Below the pieces are notes generated by a model. It worked only from the letters and a program-made list of their open reading frames with translations. It did not search any database and was not told where the DNA came from. Made by a program: the position numbers and the translations under genes. A DNA stretch of 64,000 bases from Physcia stellaris (Eukaryota > Ascomycota > Lecanoromycetes > Caliciales > Physciaceae): contig JABSSW010000003.1 of the NCBI GenBank assembly GCA_018902385.1, forward strand, positions 992,001 to 1,056,000, given 5' to 3'. The number at the start of each line of letters is the position of its first letter. Positions within the stretch are counted from its first letter, which is position 1. Of this stretch, positions 1 to 11,575 are shown in pieces.

Positions 1-2052
1 AGCGGCATGTTGCTTTGATGGAACTCTTGGTGTTGATATTGCCTGTCGATGATGCTTGGGTGATTGCGGAATGTCGTATTCTTCTTTACCACCCATTTTT
101 CGACCCTACGTCGTTTTCCCTCAAGCTTAGAGTAATCTGCCGCCAACAAGGGGGCAAGTAGCCCTTGGGCATGCCATGGCTCCTTGAAATCCCCGTTCCC
201 GTCCCAGGCCTTCATGTTGGCGGTCAAGTCTTTCCGTATAACTCTAAACAGCTCCTGAATGTGTTTGATGCCGTACGCTTTGCAGCCAAGGTCATTGACG
301 GCATTCGCCGGATCTTGCAAGCAAAGTAAATATGGCTTCTTTGGATCTAATTTTCGCAATGTATCAATGCCTTGTAATACAGGATCTTGCATGCTTGCTA
401 TTTTGTCCTCTGCCGATATTTTGCCTCGTGTCTTTTTAAAGGTCCGAGGCGGATCCGGCGAGAATCCAATTCTATAGAGATTGGCGTTGCCGTAAAAATC
501 TAAAATATGGAGAAAATGACCGACAAGGTCATTTTGGGCATATTTACCAGACGCATGCTTGAGAGCATTGACAATCATCATCAGAGTGGAATACGAACCA
601 AGCCCGCCTTCATGAACAATGTTTAAATGTCTTATATGTAGCGCTGAGCGGAAGAGGATATACAATGGCCGAAGTGTTGGGAAGTCGGCCTGGTAATACA
701 TGGAGTACTCCCGACTAGCCTCGTGGGAAGAGGAGAGCGTCTGGAGCTCAACTCTGAAACGGGTCTTGGTATGGATTGCCTTGATGATTGGCACACGCGC
801 ATGAATAAGTTCAATCTCTTGAAATTGGGAGGACCTATACAAGGACCGATAGATCGCCCACAAAGCGCTACGTCCGGCCTTTCGAGCCAAAGGTCTGGTC
901 GAGCTGGGCCCTCGTTCTAGAGGAGATTTCTCTAGATCAGGGAACGAAAGCGTGAAGTCAAAATCTGACAAGCGGTCTGCCAACCCAGTACTGTGCGAAC
1001 CAATAGGGATCAGGGGATTTTTGGGATACGTCCTACAGACAATAGACTTTACTTCCATGGTAAACAGCCTCGCGGCCTCCTCCTCGACGGGATTCATTTT
1101 CATGTACTTTTCATACGCTATAATCTCATCATGGAGACTAAAGAAAAGGCTATTAGCAAATGAGGTATGATGAGAATATAAAGACTAACCGGCGTGAAGA
1201 GGGCACCTCCTTGCTTGCCTTTTTCGCTGTAGCGAATGTGCCCAATCCATCTAACCACAAACATTTGTTTACTTTCATTTCTGAGTTGAAATCACCCCTT
1301 GGGTGAATGTACATTGCCTTGTACTCTTGTATCTCATGAAGGGCGCTTCCTTTTATGTTCCTCCAATATTGCTCATTCTGGATTGAATCTGCTGGCCAAT
1401 GCTTATCTCGATGGACGTCTTCGTTTGGATCCCTCTGATGTCCTCCTGTCTTGTGCTTCTCACCATGACTGTTTCCTGCGACCTCGCTCGGTGTACCAAT
1501 GCCACCATCATCGGAGTGTTTGATCCATGGCAAAGGAAGTAATGGCTTTGCAGCGACTTCAGCACCTTGTTCGTCAATCAGGTTTGACCTATCTTCTTTC
1601 TGCACTGCCGATGTTGAAGATGTAGCCACACCATCTGCCAATGGATTTTTGAATGGCGGTTCCCAATTTGCCTTCTGATTTAGCTTCCGTACGATCTTCG
1701 CTCTATTAGTGGCTCGGTGAGCCTCAAGAGTGGCAGATAGGTCGTCAATAAAGACATCTTTTGCTTCCTCATGTTTAACCCTCAGGAGTTCGCGAAACTC
1801 TTCGTCCAACGCTCGGGACAGATCATCGGGTGAAGAGCCTGTAGGGCCAGCGTCGGAAGTCGGGACCGTTGCATCTTGACTGGGCGTTTGCGAGTAGGAA
1901 CGTGCCCGAGCGGTATGATCCCTTGTAGGCCAGCGACCCGATAAAAGGTGGATGGATGAGCTCAGTTGACGATATCTGGCAGCTGTCCAGACACTGCTAC
2001 AGCAGAAACATATTGTGCGATGATGCATGTATCTCACATCGTGGCTGGTCAA
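1..2052 (-). CDS. Mitochondrial-type non-canonical poly(A) polymerase / nucleotidyltransferase (3' end outside window)
   Basis: Two exons on the minus strand, 2052-1190 and 1137 to beyond base 1, are joined by a 52-nt intron (1189-1138; donor GTTAGT, acceptor TTTAG). The frame stays open to the window edge, giving at least 666 residues. The first ~60 residues are Arg/Ser-rich with almost no acid, like a mitochondrial presequence. Around residues 327-345 lies the nucleotidyltransferase signature GSHSTGLADRLSDFDF (GS followed by D-x-D). Further on, PIIKAIHTKTRFRVELQ occupies the third-carboxylate strand, and LRPLYILFR...GGLGSYSTLMMIVNALKH resembles the PAP-associated central domain of the Cid1/Trf4/MTPAP family. 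Family knowledge implies addition of A or U to RNA 3' ends; a mitochondrial location is inferred from the N-terminus only. The third catalytic position reads Glu, not the usual Asp. The start could also be the second Met, eight codons later. Confidence 0.82.
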
Positions 2053-3643
2053 CTATCTAGGCTCATGATTCCTTCCCGGACAAGGCATTGATGACCTCTA
2101 ATGCAGCTGTATTTTACATACCATAAGGTAGGTCGCACTGTGTGTTTTACTAGGCCTTGCGCTAAGGTATCATACCACGGTACCCTGTAATCCGTATGAA
2201 GGCCCTTATTGCTCTGAGCTACTACTCGAGGACTCTTTGACATTAGCTGAATTTCATCAATCGGAATCGACTGTTCAGCTACGATGGCGACTTTTGCACC
2301 ATCTCGATTGCACACGGAAAGGTTATTCAAGACAACTCACTCGCCCTGGACAGGCCTCCACGCTACTCCGGACGAGCACGGGGTAATCACCATAACCCAC
2401 TTCATGAATAGACGGAGAGTCTGTGGGGTGAAAGGGCCTTTGCGACTCATCTTGCTCCGCGGCCGGGTCTCGACGTGTTCACAGCAATTCTTTGCCCACG
2501 TTTGTCAGGGGCAAGTGACTTGCTCTTTCTAGTGGTGTCGACTCTCAGCCATCAACTAGCTGTTTGGGGTGTAGGCTTGTAGAATATGGAGTACCGAGCA
2601 CGGAGGTACCGAGACAGTAGTGCGCAAGCTATCATCAACTTTTGTCTACCATGTTCTACAAGGAGGACATCAAGCTCAAATGGCTTATTGAGAGAATAGG
2701 ATGATCCTTCGCTCTATGTCAATCCTAGTCCTTGGATGGTTTCTGTCCATTATTCCGAGAGGTCAACCATTATCCATGGGCTGGCACTGCCAATTGACAT
2801 TGGGCTTCCCAAGGTTGAATTAAACTTTCCACCTTAAGGATCTTATCCATGTATTGATATGACAAATTGCCCGCTGGGGAAGGGAACACAAGAGTGTGAC
2901 ATCCGAATCGAGTTTCCTCTATTCCATATTGTCCCAACGTGGGAAATTGCCTTCTTGAGTCCCTAGGCTCAGTACATTATGCTCCATGGAGAAACCCACC
3001 ATGTGAGGTGGTGTCTGGCCGTGGAATGCCTGTGGATAAAGAGGTTGCCAAGGAGTCTTTAGCTTTTCCGTACTCTAGTCAAAGTAGGAATGCCTGTTTC
3101 ATTGATTTTGTTCATACATTGGAAAGAGCAGACAAAGAAGAGTTGGAACGAGTCGACGATTCACTGAATCTGTCTAGAGGTCACATTCTGTTGGATCAGT
3201 CTTCCCCGCTTCTAATAATACAACTATGCAGAAAGGTGGCATTAAATATGTAGCTAAAGAGCTGTCAGGCCTTGAATAAATGCCATGGATGACCCTGCTC
3301 CGAAGTAGGGAATCTGTGTTGTAGGATTGTTACCTATTAAGCCGGCAATTTCCGGGCCATAGTGGGTATTCTTCCGACACGGGATCACTTAAGCCTGACA
3401 AAGACTTCATCAATTCATATTTCGTTTCTTCACTTCAAACCTTCTTCCTTACTCCCTCATCTCACATTCCCTCCAATTTGGTATCGTCCACCAACTAAGT
3501 TCATCCCCGTCTTCCAATTCCTAGCATTTGCCATTCGTACACAATTCTGTTCTACAAAATCAATCTGTAAGTAAGACGATTCGTTGTGTCGTACTTCTGG
3601 GCCGTCACATCGACTGAGACCGAGACAGAAAACCAAGATCATC
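2053..3643. other. Intergenic, no supported gene
   Basis: Open frames of up to 104 codons (for example 2939-3253 plus and 2330-2049 minus) show no domain, no splice-compatible extension and no compositional support. The last ~150 bases are the probable 5' leader of the secreted-protein gene that follows. Confidence 0.5.
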
Positions 3644-4548
3644 ATGAAGATCACGGTGATCCTGCAGGCTGTTGGCCTCGCCTCTATGCTTGGTAGCCAA
3701 GGCATGGCATCTCCTGCCACGACTGATGGTAAAGCCGTGGGCTTGACTGAGCGTACTGCCTGTAAGCCGTCCTTCTACTCATTACTTCCTCTTGCACGTC
3801 TCCGGCGGGCCGGCCGTTGCGCATTTTCTTCTTACTGGTAGGCTGCAGACAGGCCATGGCCCTAGGTTGTCTACCGTCATCGTTTGATGATAAAGTGGCA
3901 GAAGGTGGGAAATCAGACGTGGTTTTCCGAGCAACATGCAAAATCCCGAATAAAAGCTTACAAGTGTGTCCGTAGTACTCGAGGCGGCCAAAGAAGCTGC
4001 CGAGCTGGAGAAGCGTCGATATGTGCCCATCATTCAAGGAATCGATGGCGTCTATCAGTACTCCTCTGAGCAATTGGCTGCTCAACTCGTGGGCGCTGCC
4101 ACTTCTCTCCAGCAGCTTAAAGATGGATGTACCTACGCTCCAGCTTTCACCAAGCGCCTTGCAACGCAGCATATCAATACAACCACCATCACCGATACCA
4201 TTTGCGCCGCCGCCAAGATGCCCGCTCTCTCGACCAACGAAGACGTTCTCAACAAGACTGCTGAGGCTCGCACGCGCGTCTGGATCGTGACAGCTTTACC
4301 TGCCTGTGGCTACAACTTCAACAAGCTCTGCAACCTCATCGACATCGATGGTGCTAACTCTGTCGGTCTTGGTAAGTAAACATTTGAGCCTTCACTTGCC
4401 CTACTGTACATTTTTTCGAGTTGCAGTGCTTGTTCTTACAAGAGACCCGAGTCTCAAACTGTCAGATCTCTCTGAAAGATAAGGCTGACTTGAGATCTGC
4501 ACAGATGGAGCTTTCGTCAAGAATGAGATCTGCGGTGTTGGTGGATAG
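3644..4548 (+). CDS. Small secreted cysteine-containing protein (unknown family)
   Basis: The model has exons 3644-3761, 3976-4371 and 4505-4548 (185 aa). Splices are GTAAGC...TAG and GTAAGT...CACAG, both phase-consistent. The N-terminus MKITVILQAVGLASMLGSQG is a textbook signal peptide, followed by a short pro-like stretch ending in LTERTA. The mature part is helical and Ala-rich (LLEAAKEAAELEKRR) with spaced single cysteines (DGCTYAP, DTICAAA, PACGYNF, KLCNLID, NEICGVG) and one NTT glycosylation sequon. I do not recognise the family. It is probably extracellular or wall-associated. The 3' end is ambiguous: an acceptor at 4426 gives another short tail ending at TAA, and a strong-looking intron (GTATGT at about 4559) lies just beyond the chosen stop. 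Intron 1 is also unusually long (214 nt). Confidence 0.6.
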
Positions 4549-5515
4549 ATTGGAGAGGTATGTTAAACTAGATGATACACACTGGTCTTTTAAACGTTTC
4601 TATACTAAGGAGTGATGCAGTGCTATCAACAGCAAAACCATTGGAGGGCTCGTGCGTAACATCTGGTCAGTAGCATGGCTATGATTCAGATGTTCCATCA
4701 ATGTTGCTGTTGAGGTTATTTCCGTCTAGGTGGTCCTGGCATTACTTTCGTGTAGATGATGTTCTTCTGTGCTCCCAGGTGGCGTGCACTACTGGAGTAG
4801 AGGCGTAGCAACCGATAGCGAGATCAAAAAGCAACTGCTCTCATCCAACATCCCCAACTTTTCGTATTCCATGCAATCAAAGTGATATTACAGCCAAGTA
4901 GCTCGGGCTAATGGCCATCATGGTGTAGCTCTATAACACTACACTGGTCCACACATCCAGACGCTTCTGCGGCACGCAGCAGGGAGATGCTGCTCTTCAC
5001 ATGTAGAAACCAATATTCAGACGATCATATGATCGCATGCTACAAAGCACCAGGAGTCGGAGGCACGGTCCCTCATCCAAGCAAAAAATTGCTGGACTAA
5101 GGCAAGTATCCGCTGTCACAGCACTAACGCAAATCCTGCAGGAGCAGAAGCTGTAGCTGTCAAGCGGACACTTATGCACTACTATCACAAGAACGAGCCC
5201 AAAACGAGTGGACGGTGCCAACCTTGGTCAGGTACGAGTACAGTACGGGGACCTGGAAAGCCACCGGAAAAGTACCGGCAGCCAACACACCCTCAATCCA
5301 GACTAGCGTGGTGCCTGTCCCGACTGGCACAGACCAGTGCTCGTACTACTGACGAAATCCGACAAACTTAGGGGGAGAAACCTCGTTTTGCAAGCCTGCT
5401 ATCACAAAGGTACGTACCTTAAGTACGTACCTCTACCTAAGGACCACCTCACACCAATTCGAGAATCGAGATCCCCTTCCCCACCGCCTCTCCCCTCCAC
5501 AAAATCTGCTCAGCG
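4549..5515. other. Intergenic between the secreted-protein gene and TFB5
   Basis: No supported gene. The distal part becomes pyrimidine-rich (about 5440-5515), a typical fungal promoter and leader composition directly before the TFB5 ATG. A short GTACC/TACGTAC-rich stretch lies near 5405-5435. Confidence 0.5.
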
Positions 5516-6023
5516 ATGCCGAAAGCAACCAAAGGTTTCCCCTCCCCACGTTCTCCACCCCCACCCTCTTCTTGCCTCTCTTCCCCCCAACCTCTACACC
5601 TAGCTAACATCTCTCGACCAGGCGTCCTCGTGGAGTGCGATCCCGCCATAAAAGCCATAATCCTCAAAATTGACCAAGAGCGGCACGAGTACATCATCGA
5701 AGACCTCGACGATACGCATCTAATGGTCAAGGACTCGATGGTGCGGGTGCTGAAGGCGAGATTGGATGAGGTGAGTTCAGGCGCGTGTGTTGGAAGGGCG
5801 GGAAGCGGGCTGCTGGGAGGGAGGCTGGAGGAGGGACATGTTTCCATCGCTGTGGGAAAGGGGAAGGGGAAGAGAGAGGGGAGGGGAGGGGTGCGTCTGA
5901 GGACTTCTGGTTGTGGGAAGGGGGAGGATGGGTTTTGATGCGGTCGGTGCTGATCTCTCTTTACAGGAGCTGAAGAATGCCGTCTCGTATCCTGACGAGG
6001 AGGATGATTCGGATCGAGGGTGA
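5516..6023 (+). CDS. TFB5: TFIIH subunit Tfb5 (TTDA/GTF2H5 homologue)
   Basis: Three exons, 5516-5534 (19 nt), 5622-5770 and 5967-6023, give 74 aa, the normal size for this subunit. The core reads GVLVECDPAIKAIILKIDQ, then a HEYIIEDLDDTHLMVKD segment; both are diagnostic of the Tfb5/TTDA fold. The tail is acidic (YPDEEDDSDRG). The ATG is forced by the tiny first exon MPKATK, whose final G pairs with GC at the acceptor to rebuild Gly7. Introns are 87 and 196 nt with clear GTGAGT and TTACAG sites. In the family, Tfb5 binds Tfb2/p52, stabilises TFIIH and stimulates the XPB helicase in transcription and nucleotide-excision repair, in the nucleus. The second intron is strikingly G-rich on the coding strand. 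Confidence 0.95.
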
Positions 6024-6607
6024 AAGTTTTGCGGACGGTACTACGACGTGAGATACATGATGTGTGCAGCATCCATTCGGTCAGCTCGGATTTGAAGTGT
6101 GGGCAAGGAGCTCTGAAGCAATGGCCGACATGGGATGGTTCAGGGGATATACGACGACGAGGTAGATTATGATGTCCATGCCGACAATCTTAATGACCAA
6201 TCGAGTAGGAGGGTTGGTTAGGAATATCTTGACTACGAAAACGTAGCAAGAGAGATGAAGTCGAGGTGTGAGGTAGAGATTTTTAGGCCTCTTCTGAAAT
6301 TCTGATCCAGATACAGAATTTCAGGCTCCGTGTAGATTAGATACAGATTGTTTTTAACCAACTAACCAACAACATACTTATGCACATCATATCTTCCTTT
6401 GACCGTGCCCTGTTCCGTCCAAGCGGCCGAGCTCAAATCCTTCATGAACCTCCATCAACGCTAGCCATTGCGCGATCTTCGCCTCCTTACAGGAGGAGCA
6501 AGCTCATCAGTACTGGTATGAAAACGACAATCCCTCCCCTCTATATTCTCTAAATAGAAAATGCCACAAAACTCAAAAGCCCGTCGTATGCTCGTATCGT
6601 AGCTGCT
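6024..6607. other. Convergent intergenic region
   Basis: This lies between the 3' ends of TFB5 (plus) and the DUF3455 gene (minus), so it holds two 3' UTRs. No ORF of note. An inverted pair around 6285-6330 (TCTGAAATTCTGATC / CAGAATTTCAGG) could form a hairpin. Confidence 0.4.
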
Positions 6608-7367
6608 TCATGCGTAAAACCAGTACTGCGCGGCATATTGTACCTGTATCGCCGCCGGCTGGTGTTTGCAAGACTTAGGTGCCTTTCCTTTGACCGTCTG
6701 TACGCGGTAGACGGCCTTCAGCGTGCTCGGTGCAACAGCGGTCAGTTGTAGCCAGTCCACCCCAACGCCATGGGGTGCAGTGATGGATGCAGCTTTCTTG
6801 CCGGAGAGCAAACCCTTCTTGCCGAGGTCGAAGGTCGGTACTCCTGCCGCGGTGAAGTAGTGGTGACCGCAGGCGTGTATGCTGGAGTTGGAGACTTGGT
6901 CGAAACTGTAGTTTATCAAGTAGCTGGGTAATTGGTTGAGGATCTTCATGACTTTCTTGGGAGGTAGCAGCGGTATTAACGGCGTAACGTCGAGAAGCTC
7001 CGCGACGGCGCCGATCGCTTTCGGTGCTGCTGTTGAGCCTGGCTCGCAGGTATAGTTCTGGGTTCCTCGTCCGAGAGTCAGAGCCTTGAGGGTCATGCCT
7101 ACGGGCGCTGGTAATGATGCAGACCCTGTAGTATTTGTGTTAGGATCAGAATACCCATTGATCTGTGCTTGTTGGAATCGTTCCCATCTGCAAGGCTTTT
7201 AGGAAGTGTGATATAGACTTACCATTGGATAACGTCGGCGAGTACTTGCTCAGGTCGACCGGGCCTGCCTTTGATGGTCTTCTTGGATTGTGCCCTTCAA
7301 CAGAAGACAGTAGCGTGAAAGCTATGACGGTGAATGTGGCGAGAAGAGAGCGTAGTGAGAGAGCCAT
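6608..7367 (-). CDS. Secreted DUF3455-domain protein
   Basis: Exon 1 is 7367-7223 and exon 2 is 7167-6608, with a 55-nt intron (GTAAGT; acceptor CAACAAG chosen because the later CACAG breaks the frame). The product is 234 aa. Residues 1-24, MALSLRSLLATFTVIAFTLLSS..., form a signal peptide. The rest matches the fungal DUF3455 pattern: a PAPVGM...AL.LGRGTQNYTC motif, a middle ACGHHYFTAAGVPTFDL segment and a C-terminal GVDWLQL...VYRVQTV block ending AQYWFYA. Predicted N-glycosylation sites are NTT, NYT and NSS. The family is abundant in filamentous ascomycetes and secreted; its biochemical function is not established, so none is claimed. Confidence 0.85.
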
Positions 7368-8790
7368 CTCGATCAACGACGATGACTTGATCGGACGAAA
7401 GTAATTGAATGTTGAATGCTGATACTCCGGACACAATTATAAATGCTCAAAGAAACTGAAGAAGGGAAGAAATATGAGGAGAACCGTAATATGAGGCAAA
7501 AGCGCGGCTTCCACTTGACGTTTGGATAGCCCGCAATTCAAGTGGAGAACGAGATTCTTAAGACAAGGTAGCGATTTAGATGTTCTTGGTTCCAAAACGA
7601 AGTATGTCGATGCGACTGTTGCCAAACACACAGGAGAAGCGGCAGAGGAGATACTTGGGAGTTGTATGAAACTACAATGAAGCCGTGAAACCGACCTTGA
7701 ATGTAAATGAGAGGCAGGGCGCGACTATCGGCATCTGCAGGGCTGCCTCAAGCGAAAACTAAAATTGCACTCATCTTGACATGCAGGTTCGGACTATTAG
7801 CAACAGTTGAATTCGTGCTAATCATCGTTGTACAGATCTGTAAATAGACTTTCTGCAGGATTCGACACCAATACCTTCACAGGCTTTCTGATATAGCTTC
7901 CAACCTGGCTCAATATCGAATGTTACAGGCCTGCCAAACAAGATTCATATCAGCAGGCTATCGAGGTTCGGTGGATGGAAAACTTCAAGATTGTTCGACG
8001 AGGAGGGGGCACGGACGCTCCGGCTCTCAAACACACAAACTCTGAAGATCTGCAGCTGGACCTTTCCTCTGACCTCAAACGCGGCGTAGGCTTTTCATCC
8101 GAGCCAGTGACACGCCCAAGTTTGTGCTTCCCGGCGCCTCCCGCCCCGTCTCCCTCGGCCTCATGGCCCCTTGAAGGAATGCGGTTTAAGCCTATCTGGT
8201 TACAGATCGATTCTGATTATTTGTTGCCCTCTCTTCCAACCTCGAAACCAACTCCACGGAAAAAGGCGGAAATCAGATATCGTGGTCTGGCACTCAGTAA
8301 GCATATTTCAGAAAGTTCGCTCTGTGTCCAGCTAGAGAACAAGTATTTTCTTCGCTGCAAGCAAGTCCCAGTCGCACAGGCATGCCTTGTTGGCGGTCAA
8401 TGATTGGGTCCGGACTGCATCACCATCATACGTAATTCATCACTTACAGCAGATCGACCACGCTTTCTATCACCCTATGTTCTCCCTGTCCAAGGCGTCC
8501 AGTCTTGCACACTCGAGGGAGTTCACTTTATCTCACCCCTGAATCCTAATTCCGGCAGAAAGGAGATCAATGAGATCGAATCGACACCGTCGTTAACTCA
8601 TGAGTAGAGGTATTTGAGATGCCAATATTGATACAAGAGAAGCAAAGAAGCTACCGATTCCAACGCCGCGCTGTGCTCGGATCAGTAGGATCAACACAAT
8701 AATACATCTTTGCCAGCCACCATCCGATCTTCAGACCCGAGCATCTTCGCCTTCTGTAGTTCCCGGGTCTGTGACTATCCGGCATTCAGC
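7368..8790. other. Intergenic, upstream of the DUF3455 gene
   Basis: It contains the promoter of the minus-strand DUF3455 gene and the 3' flank of the PRELI gene. A 142-codon plus-strand frame (7975-8403) exists, but it has no recognisable domain and no good gene structure, so I do not call it. Confidence 0.45.
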
Positions 8791-9567
8791 TCACTGCAAC
8801 TGTTTCTGAGAGCCATCCGGCCCAAAAGCTTCTTCGTGATCCTGTCTCATCCCGTCGAGTACACCCACAAGTCCACCCTGCCGTAATCGATCAAGAACGA
8901 CATTCATGCCGTCCTTGCTTTTCGCTAAAGCCGCTCGCGTTCTCCGTAACCCCACCCCTTCAATGCTGCGTTGAAGCGACTGAGTGGACCATGTCGAAAA
9001 GAAACCTCTTCGGGCTGATGCATCCTCATCTGACGACCCAGAGGAGCTACCTGACATGTCGTTCTTCCTGCGCAGCATCTTGGCCTGGCCGTACTTCGAA
9101 AGGAGCGTTGTAGTTGTAGTGACGTCTGTACCTTCACTTCTTGGGAAGTCGACCAGATCTTTGATGGAAGGCCGTTGATTTACTTGCATATCAGGCGCTC
9201 GTTTGTATATTTGTTTCTCAACAACGCTCAATATGCCAGTCCACTCGAGGTTCCTTGTTTCTGTCTTCATCCATCCTTCCTTAACATCAACCACACTGGT
9301 TTCTAGGACATAGCTTTGGCCCGCATCACTACTTGCACCTAGGATTCCTTTTGGAAGTAGCTTCAGTACCGTCGGAGGTATCTTCGATCGCTTAAGATGC
9401 AAGCGCGTTGTGCTGAGCCTTTGGGTTTCTGGGTCAAATTGACGGTCGATGACATCCGTAGAAAGCACGTGCCTTGCATATGGATTTGGGTAGCGGAGAA
9501 AGTAGGCTAGGCTGACGGCTGGGAAAGAATAGTCGTAATTAAAGGAGCTTTCGTAGAATTTGACCAT
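8791..9567 (-). CDS. PRELI/MSF1 (Ups-family) mitochondrial phospholipid-transfer protein
   Basis: Single-exon frame of 258 aa from the Met at 9567. The frame opens 13 codons earlier (9606), but family members begin with the strand preceding the conserved FLRYPNPYARHVLSTDVID block, so MVKFYESSFNYDYSF is the natural start. Other hallmarks are TTRLHLKRSKIPPTVLKLLP, YVLETSVVD and the MKTETRNLEWTGILSVVE strand. After the PRELI domain (about residues 1-175) comes a Ser-rich linker and a basic C-terminal helix. Ups1/Ups2 proteins, with Mdm35, shuttle phosphatidic acid or phosphatidylserine across the intermembrane space; which paralogue this is cannot be decided from the sequence alone. Confidence 0.85.
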   Translation of the reverse strand: MVKFYESSFNYDYSFPAVSLAYFLRYPNPYARHVLSTDVIDRQFDPETQRLSTTRLHLKRSKIPPTVLKLLPKGILGASSDAGQSYVLETSVVDVKEGWMKTETRNLEWTGILSVVEKQIYKRAPDMQVNQRPSIKDLVDFPRSEGTDVTTTTTLLSKYGQAKMLRRKNDMSGSSSGSSDEDASARRGFFSTWSTQSLQRSIEGVGLRRTRAALAKSKDGMNVVLDRLRQGGLVGVLDGMRQDHEEAFGPDGSQKQLQ

Positions 9568-10059
9568 AATCGAGATATTGTTGGATTCATGGGAGGCTAC
9601 CGTCAAGATCTTGGTGATAAATCAAGATGATCCAGTCCGCCTCTCCGCTTTCCCCATATGCTAGCGCGCTTGGCGTATCGAGATGTATCTTTGCTTTTTA
9701 GCGGTAATTTAGGGTTCTGAGTCAATAATATCTCACTCTGAATTACATGTCACTGATGTCAGCACTAATGACCGCTTCGTTGATATCACAAGCTCTCCAA
9801 CTTCAAGTAGTGGCCTTCCAACACTTGTCAGCTTCGATCTGCGTTCTAAGAACGGATCTCCCCAGTGTAAAATTGGGTCTCAAGAGCAATATCATACGAT
9901 CTACTGCACCTGGTCATATCGCATCCAGGAGCTTCCCACTAAACGGTGGCAAAACCACGCCATCGTTGTTTGTCACCTGCCCCTAATCACTGTTGAAGAA
10001 AAGTTCAATCTTCCAGGTAAATCAGCGGTCTCGTCCGTACACCACCTGTGTCGCCTACA
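9568..10059. other. Bidirectional intergenic region
   Basis: This separates the divergently transcribed PRELI-family gene (minus) and tryptophanyl-tRNA synthetase (plus), so both promoters should lie within ~490 bp. No supported coding sequence. Confidence 0.5.
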
Positions 10060-11522
10060 ATGGCAGCAGTTGCAGAAGTACCAGATGAGCCCGGCCAGCC
10101 GCCAGCGTTGACGGCCTTATCCCTGGCTGAACAGTCTCAAGCTAAGACTAAAGAGCAAATTATCACTCCCTTTGACGTATCTGGAGGGCTCGATGAGCAT
10201 GGGAAGCCAGTTGCTATCGACTATAATAAGCTTATAGATAAATTTGGCTCGCAAAGAATTGACAAGCCTCTCCTTGAACGTTTTGAAACGGTTACAGGCC
10301 ATAAAGCTCATCGGTTGCTTCGGCGAGGGTTGGTTTTTAGTCATCGAGATCTTTCAGTGATACTAGACAAATACGAGAAGGGTATACCGTTCTTCTTGTA
10401 CACCGGCAGAGGACCAAGTAGCGACAGCATGCATGTCGGACACACTATCCCTTTCGAATTTACTAAGTGGGTCAAGTAGTCTTTACGCGATCTTACTCTA
10501 CTAAGTCAGTGACTAGATACCTACAAGACGTCTTTAATGTACCTCTCGTGATCATGTTGACAGATGATGAAAAGTTCTTCCATAGTGCAAAGCTCACTCA
10601 GAAGGAATGCCGGAGATTCGCGATGCAAAACGCCATGGACATTATTGCGATAGGATTTGATATGAAGAAGACCTTTATCTTTGCAGATAGCGAATTCACA
10701 GAGAGCGCCTTTGCCGGGGCATTTAATGAGAACGTTCGGGAAATGGGCAAGCGAACCACCGCGAATCAGATACGAGGGACATTCGGTTTCACAGACAGCA
10801 ACAATATCTCTGAGTTTCATTTCCCAGCAATGCAATCGGCGACAGCCTTTGCGACCAGCTTTCCATTCATATTCGGCTACGACACTAAGAAGGTCTCGAA
10901 AGTTCCTTGTCTAATTCCTTGTGCGATTGATCAAGACCCGTATTTCCGCCAATGTCGAGATAACGCTCCGCGACTCAAATTGCCCAAACCGGCCATCATC
11001 CACACTGTTTTCCTGCCCTCTCTAAGGGGTAGCGAGTCAAAGATGAGCGCCTCAGACGTAGAATCGAGTATTTTCTTGAGTGATACCGACAAGCAAATTA
11101 AGAAAAAGATCGGTCAGGCCTTCTCAGGGGGTCAAGAGACTCTAGAAGAGCAGAGAGAAAAGGGTGGCCGAACCAGTGTCGATGTTCCATTTCAATACCT
11201 AACATTCTTTTTGGAGGATGACGCAAAATTGGAAGAGTTACGAGCAGACTACGAAAGTGGCAAGATTACGAGCGGCGATATGAAAGCTGCATGTACGAAG
11301 GAAATGCAAGCTTACGTTTCAGCTTTTAGGGAAAGGCGGAAAGCCGTGACAGAGAAAGTCCGAGGGGAGTTTATGAGACCGCGGCAACTGCAATTCACAG
11401 GCATGCCGTCCGACGAAGAGCAGACAGCTGCGAGGAAGTCAAAATTTGCAGCTCTACTAAGCTCGCTGTCACTGGACGACATTGAGTTCCTTCGTCAGGA
11501 AAAACTCAACGAGGGCAGCTGA
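10060..11522 (+). CDS. WRS1: Cytoplasmic tryptophanyl-tRNA synthetase
   Basis: Exons 10060-10466 and 10517-11522 give 470 aa. The 50-nt intron uses donor GTGGGT and acceptor GACTAG; this choice rebuilds FTKYLQDVFNVPLVI, the family's usual FTKWLQDVF. Class I signatures are both present: the HIGH-like SSDSMHVGH and the KMSKS-like SKMSAS. LTDDEKF, GFIFGYDT-like SFPFIFGYDT and CAIDQDPYFR are typical of eukaryotic/archaeal TrpRS. The N-terminal extension is short, with no mitochondrial presequence, so this is the cytosolic enzyme that charges tRNA-Trp. Its stop lies only 53 bp from the stop of the convergent ABZ2 gene. Confidence 0.95.
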
Positions 11523-11575
11523 CACACACCTCGTTCTTCTGGGGTTCTTGAACAAGTAGCTACATACTCACACAC

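Noticed and set aside
2049-2330. 93-codon minus-strand frame directly upstream of the poly(A) polymerase
   Set aside because: It ends in a stop at the polymerase start and is not joined by plausible splice sites; no domain.
5449-6072. 207-codon minus-strand frame
   Set aside because: Antisense to TFB5 and its G-rich intron; Pro/Ser-rich low complexity only.
7975-8403. 142-codon plus-strand frame
   Set aside because: No domain, no signal, no splice extension that improves it; kept as intergenic.
10467-10516. Reading the first TrpRS frame through to its TAG at 10480 as a separate short protein
   Set aside because: Splicing of the 50-nt intron restores the conserved FTKYLQDVF and both class I motifs in one protein.
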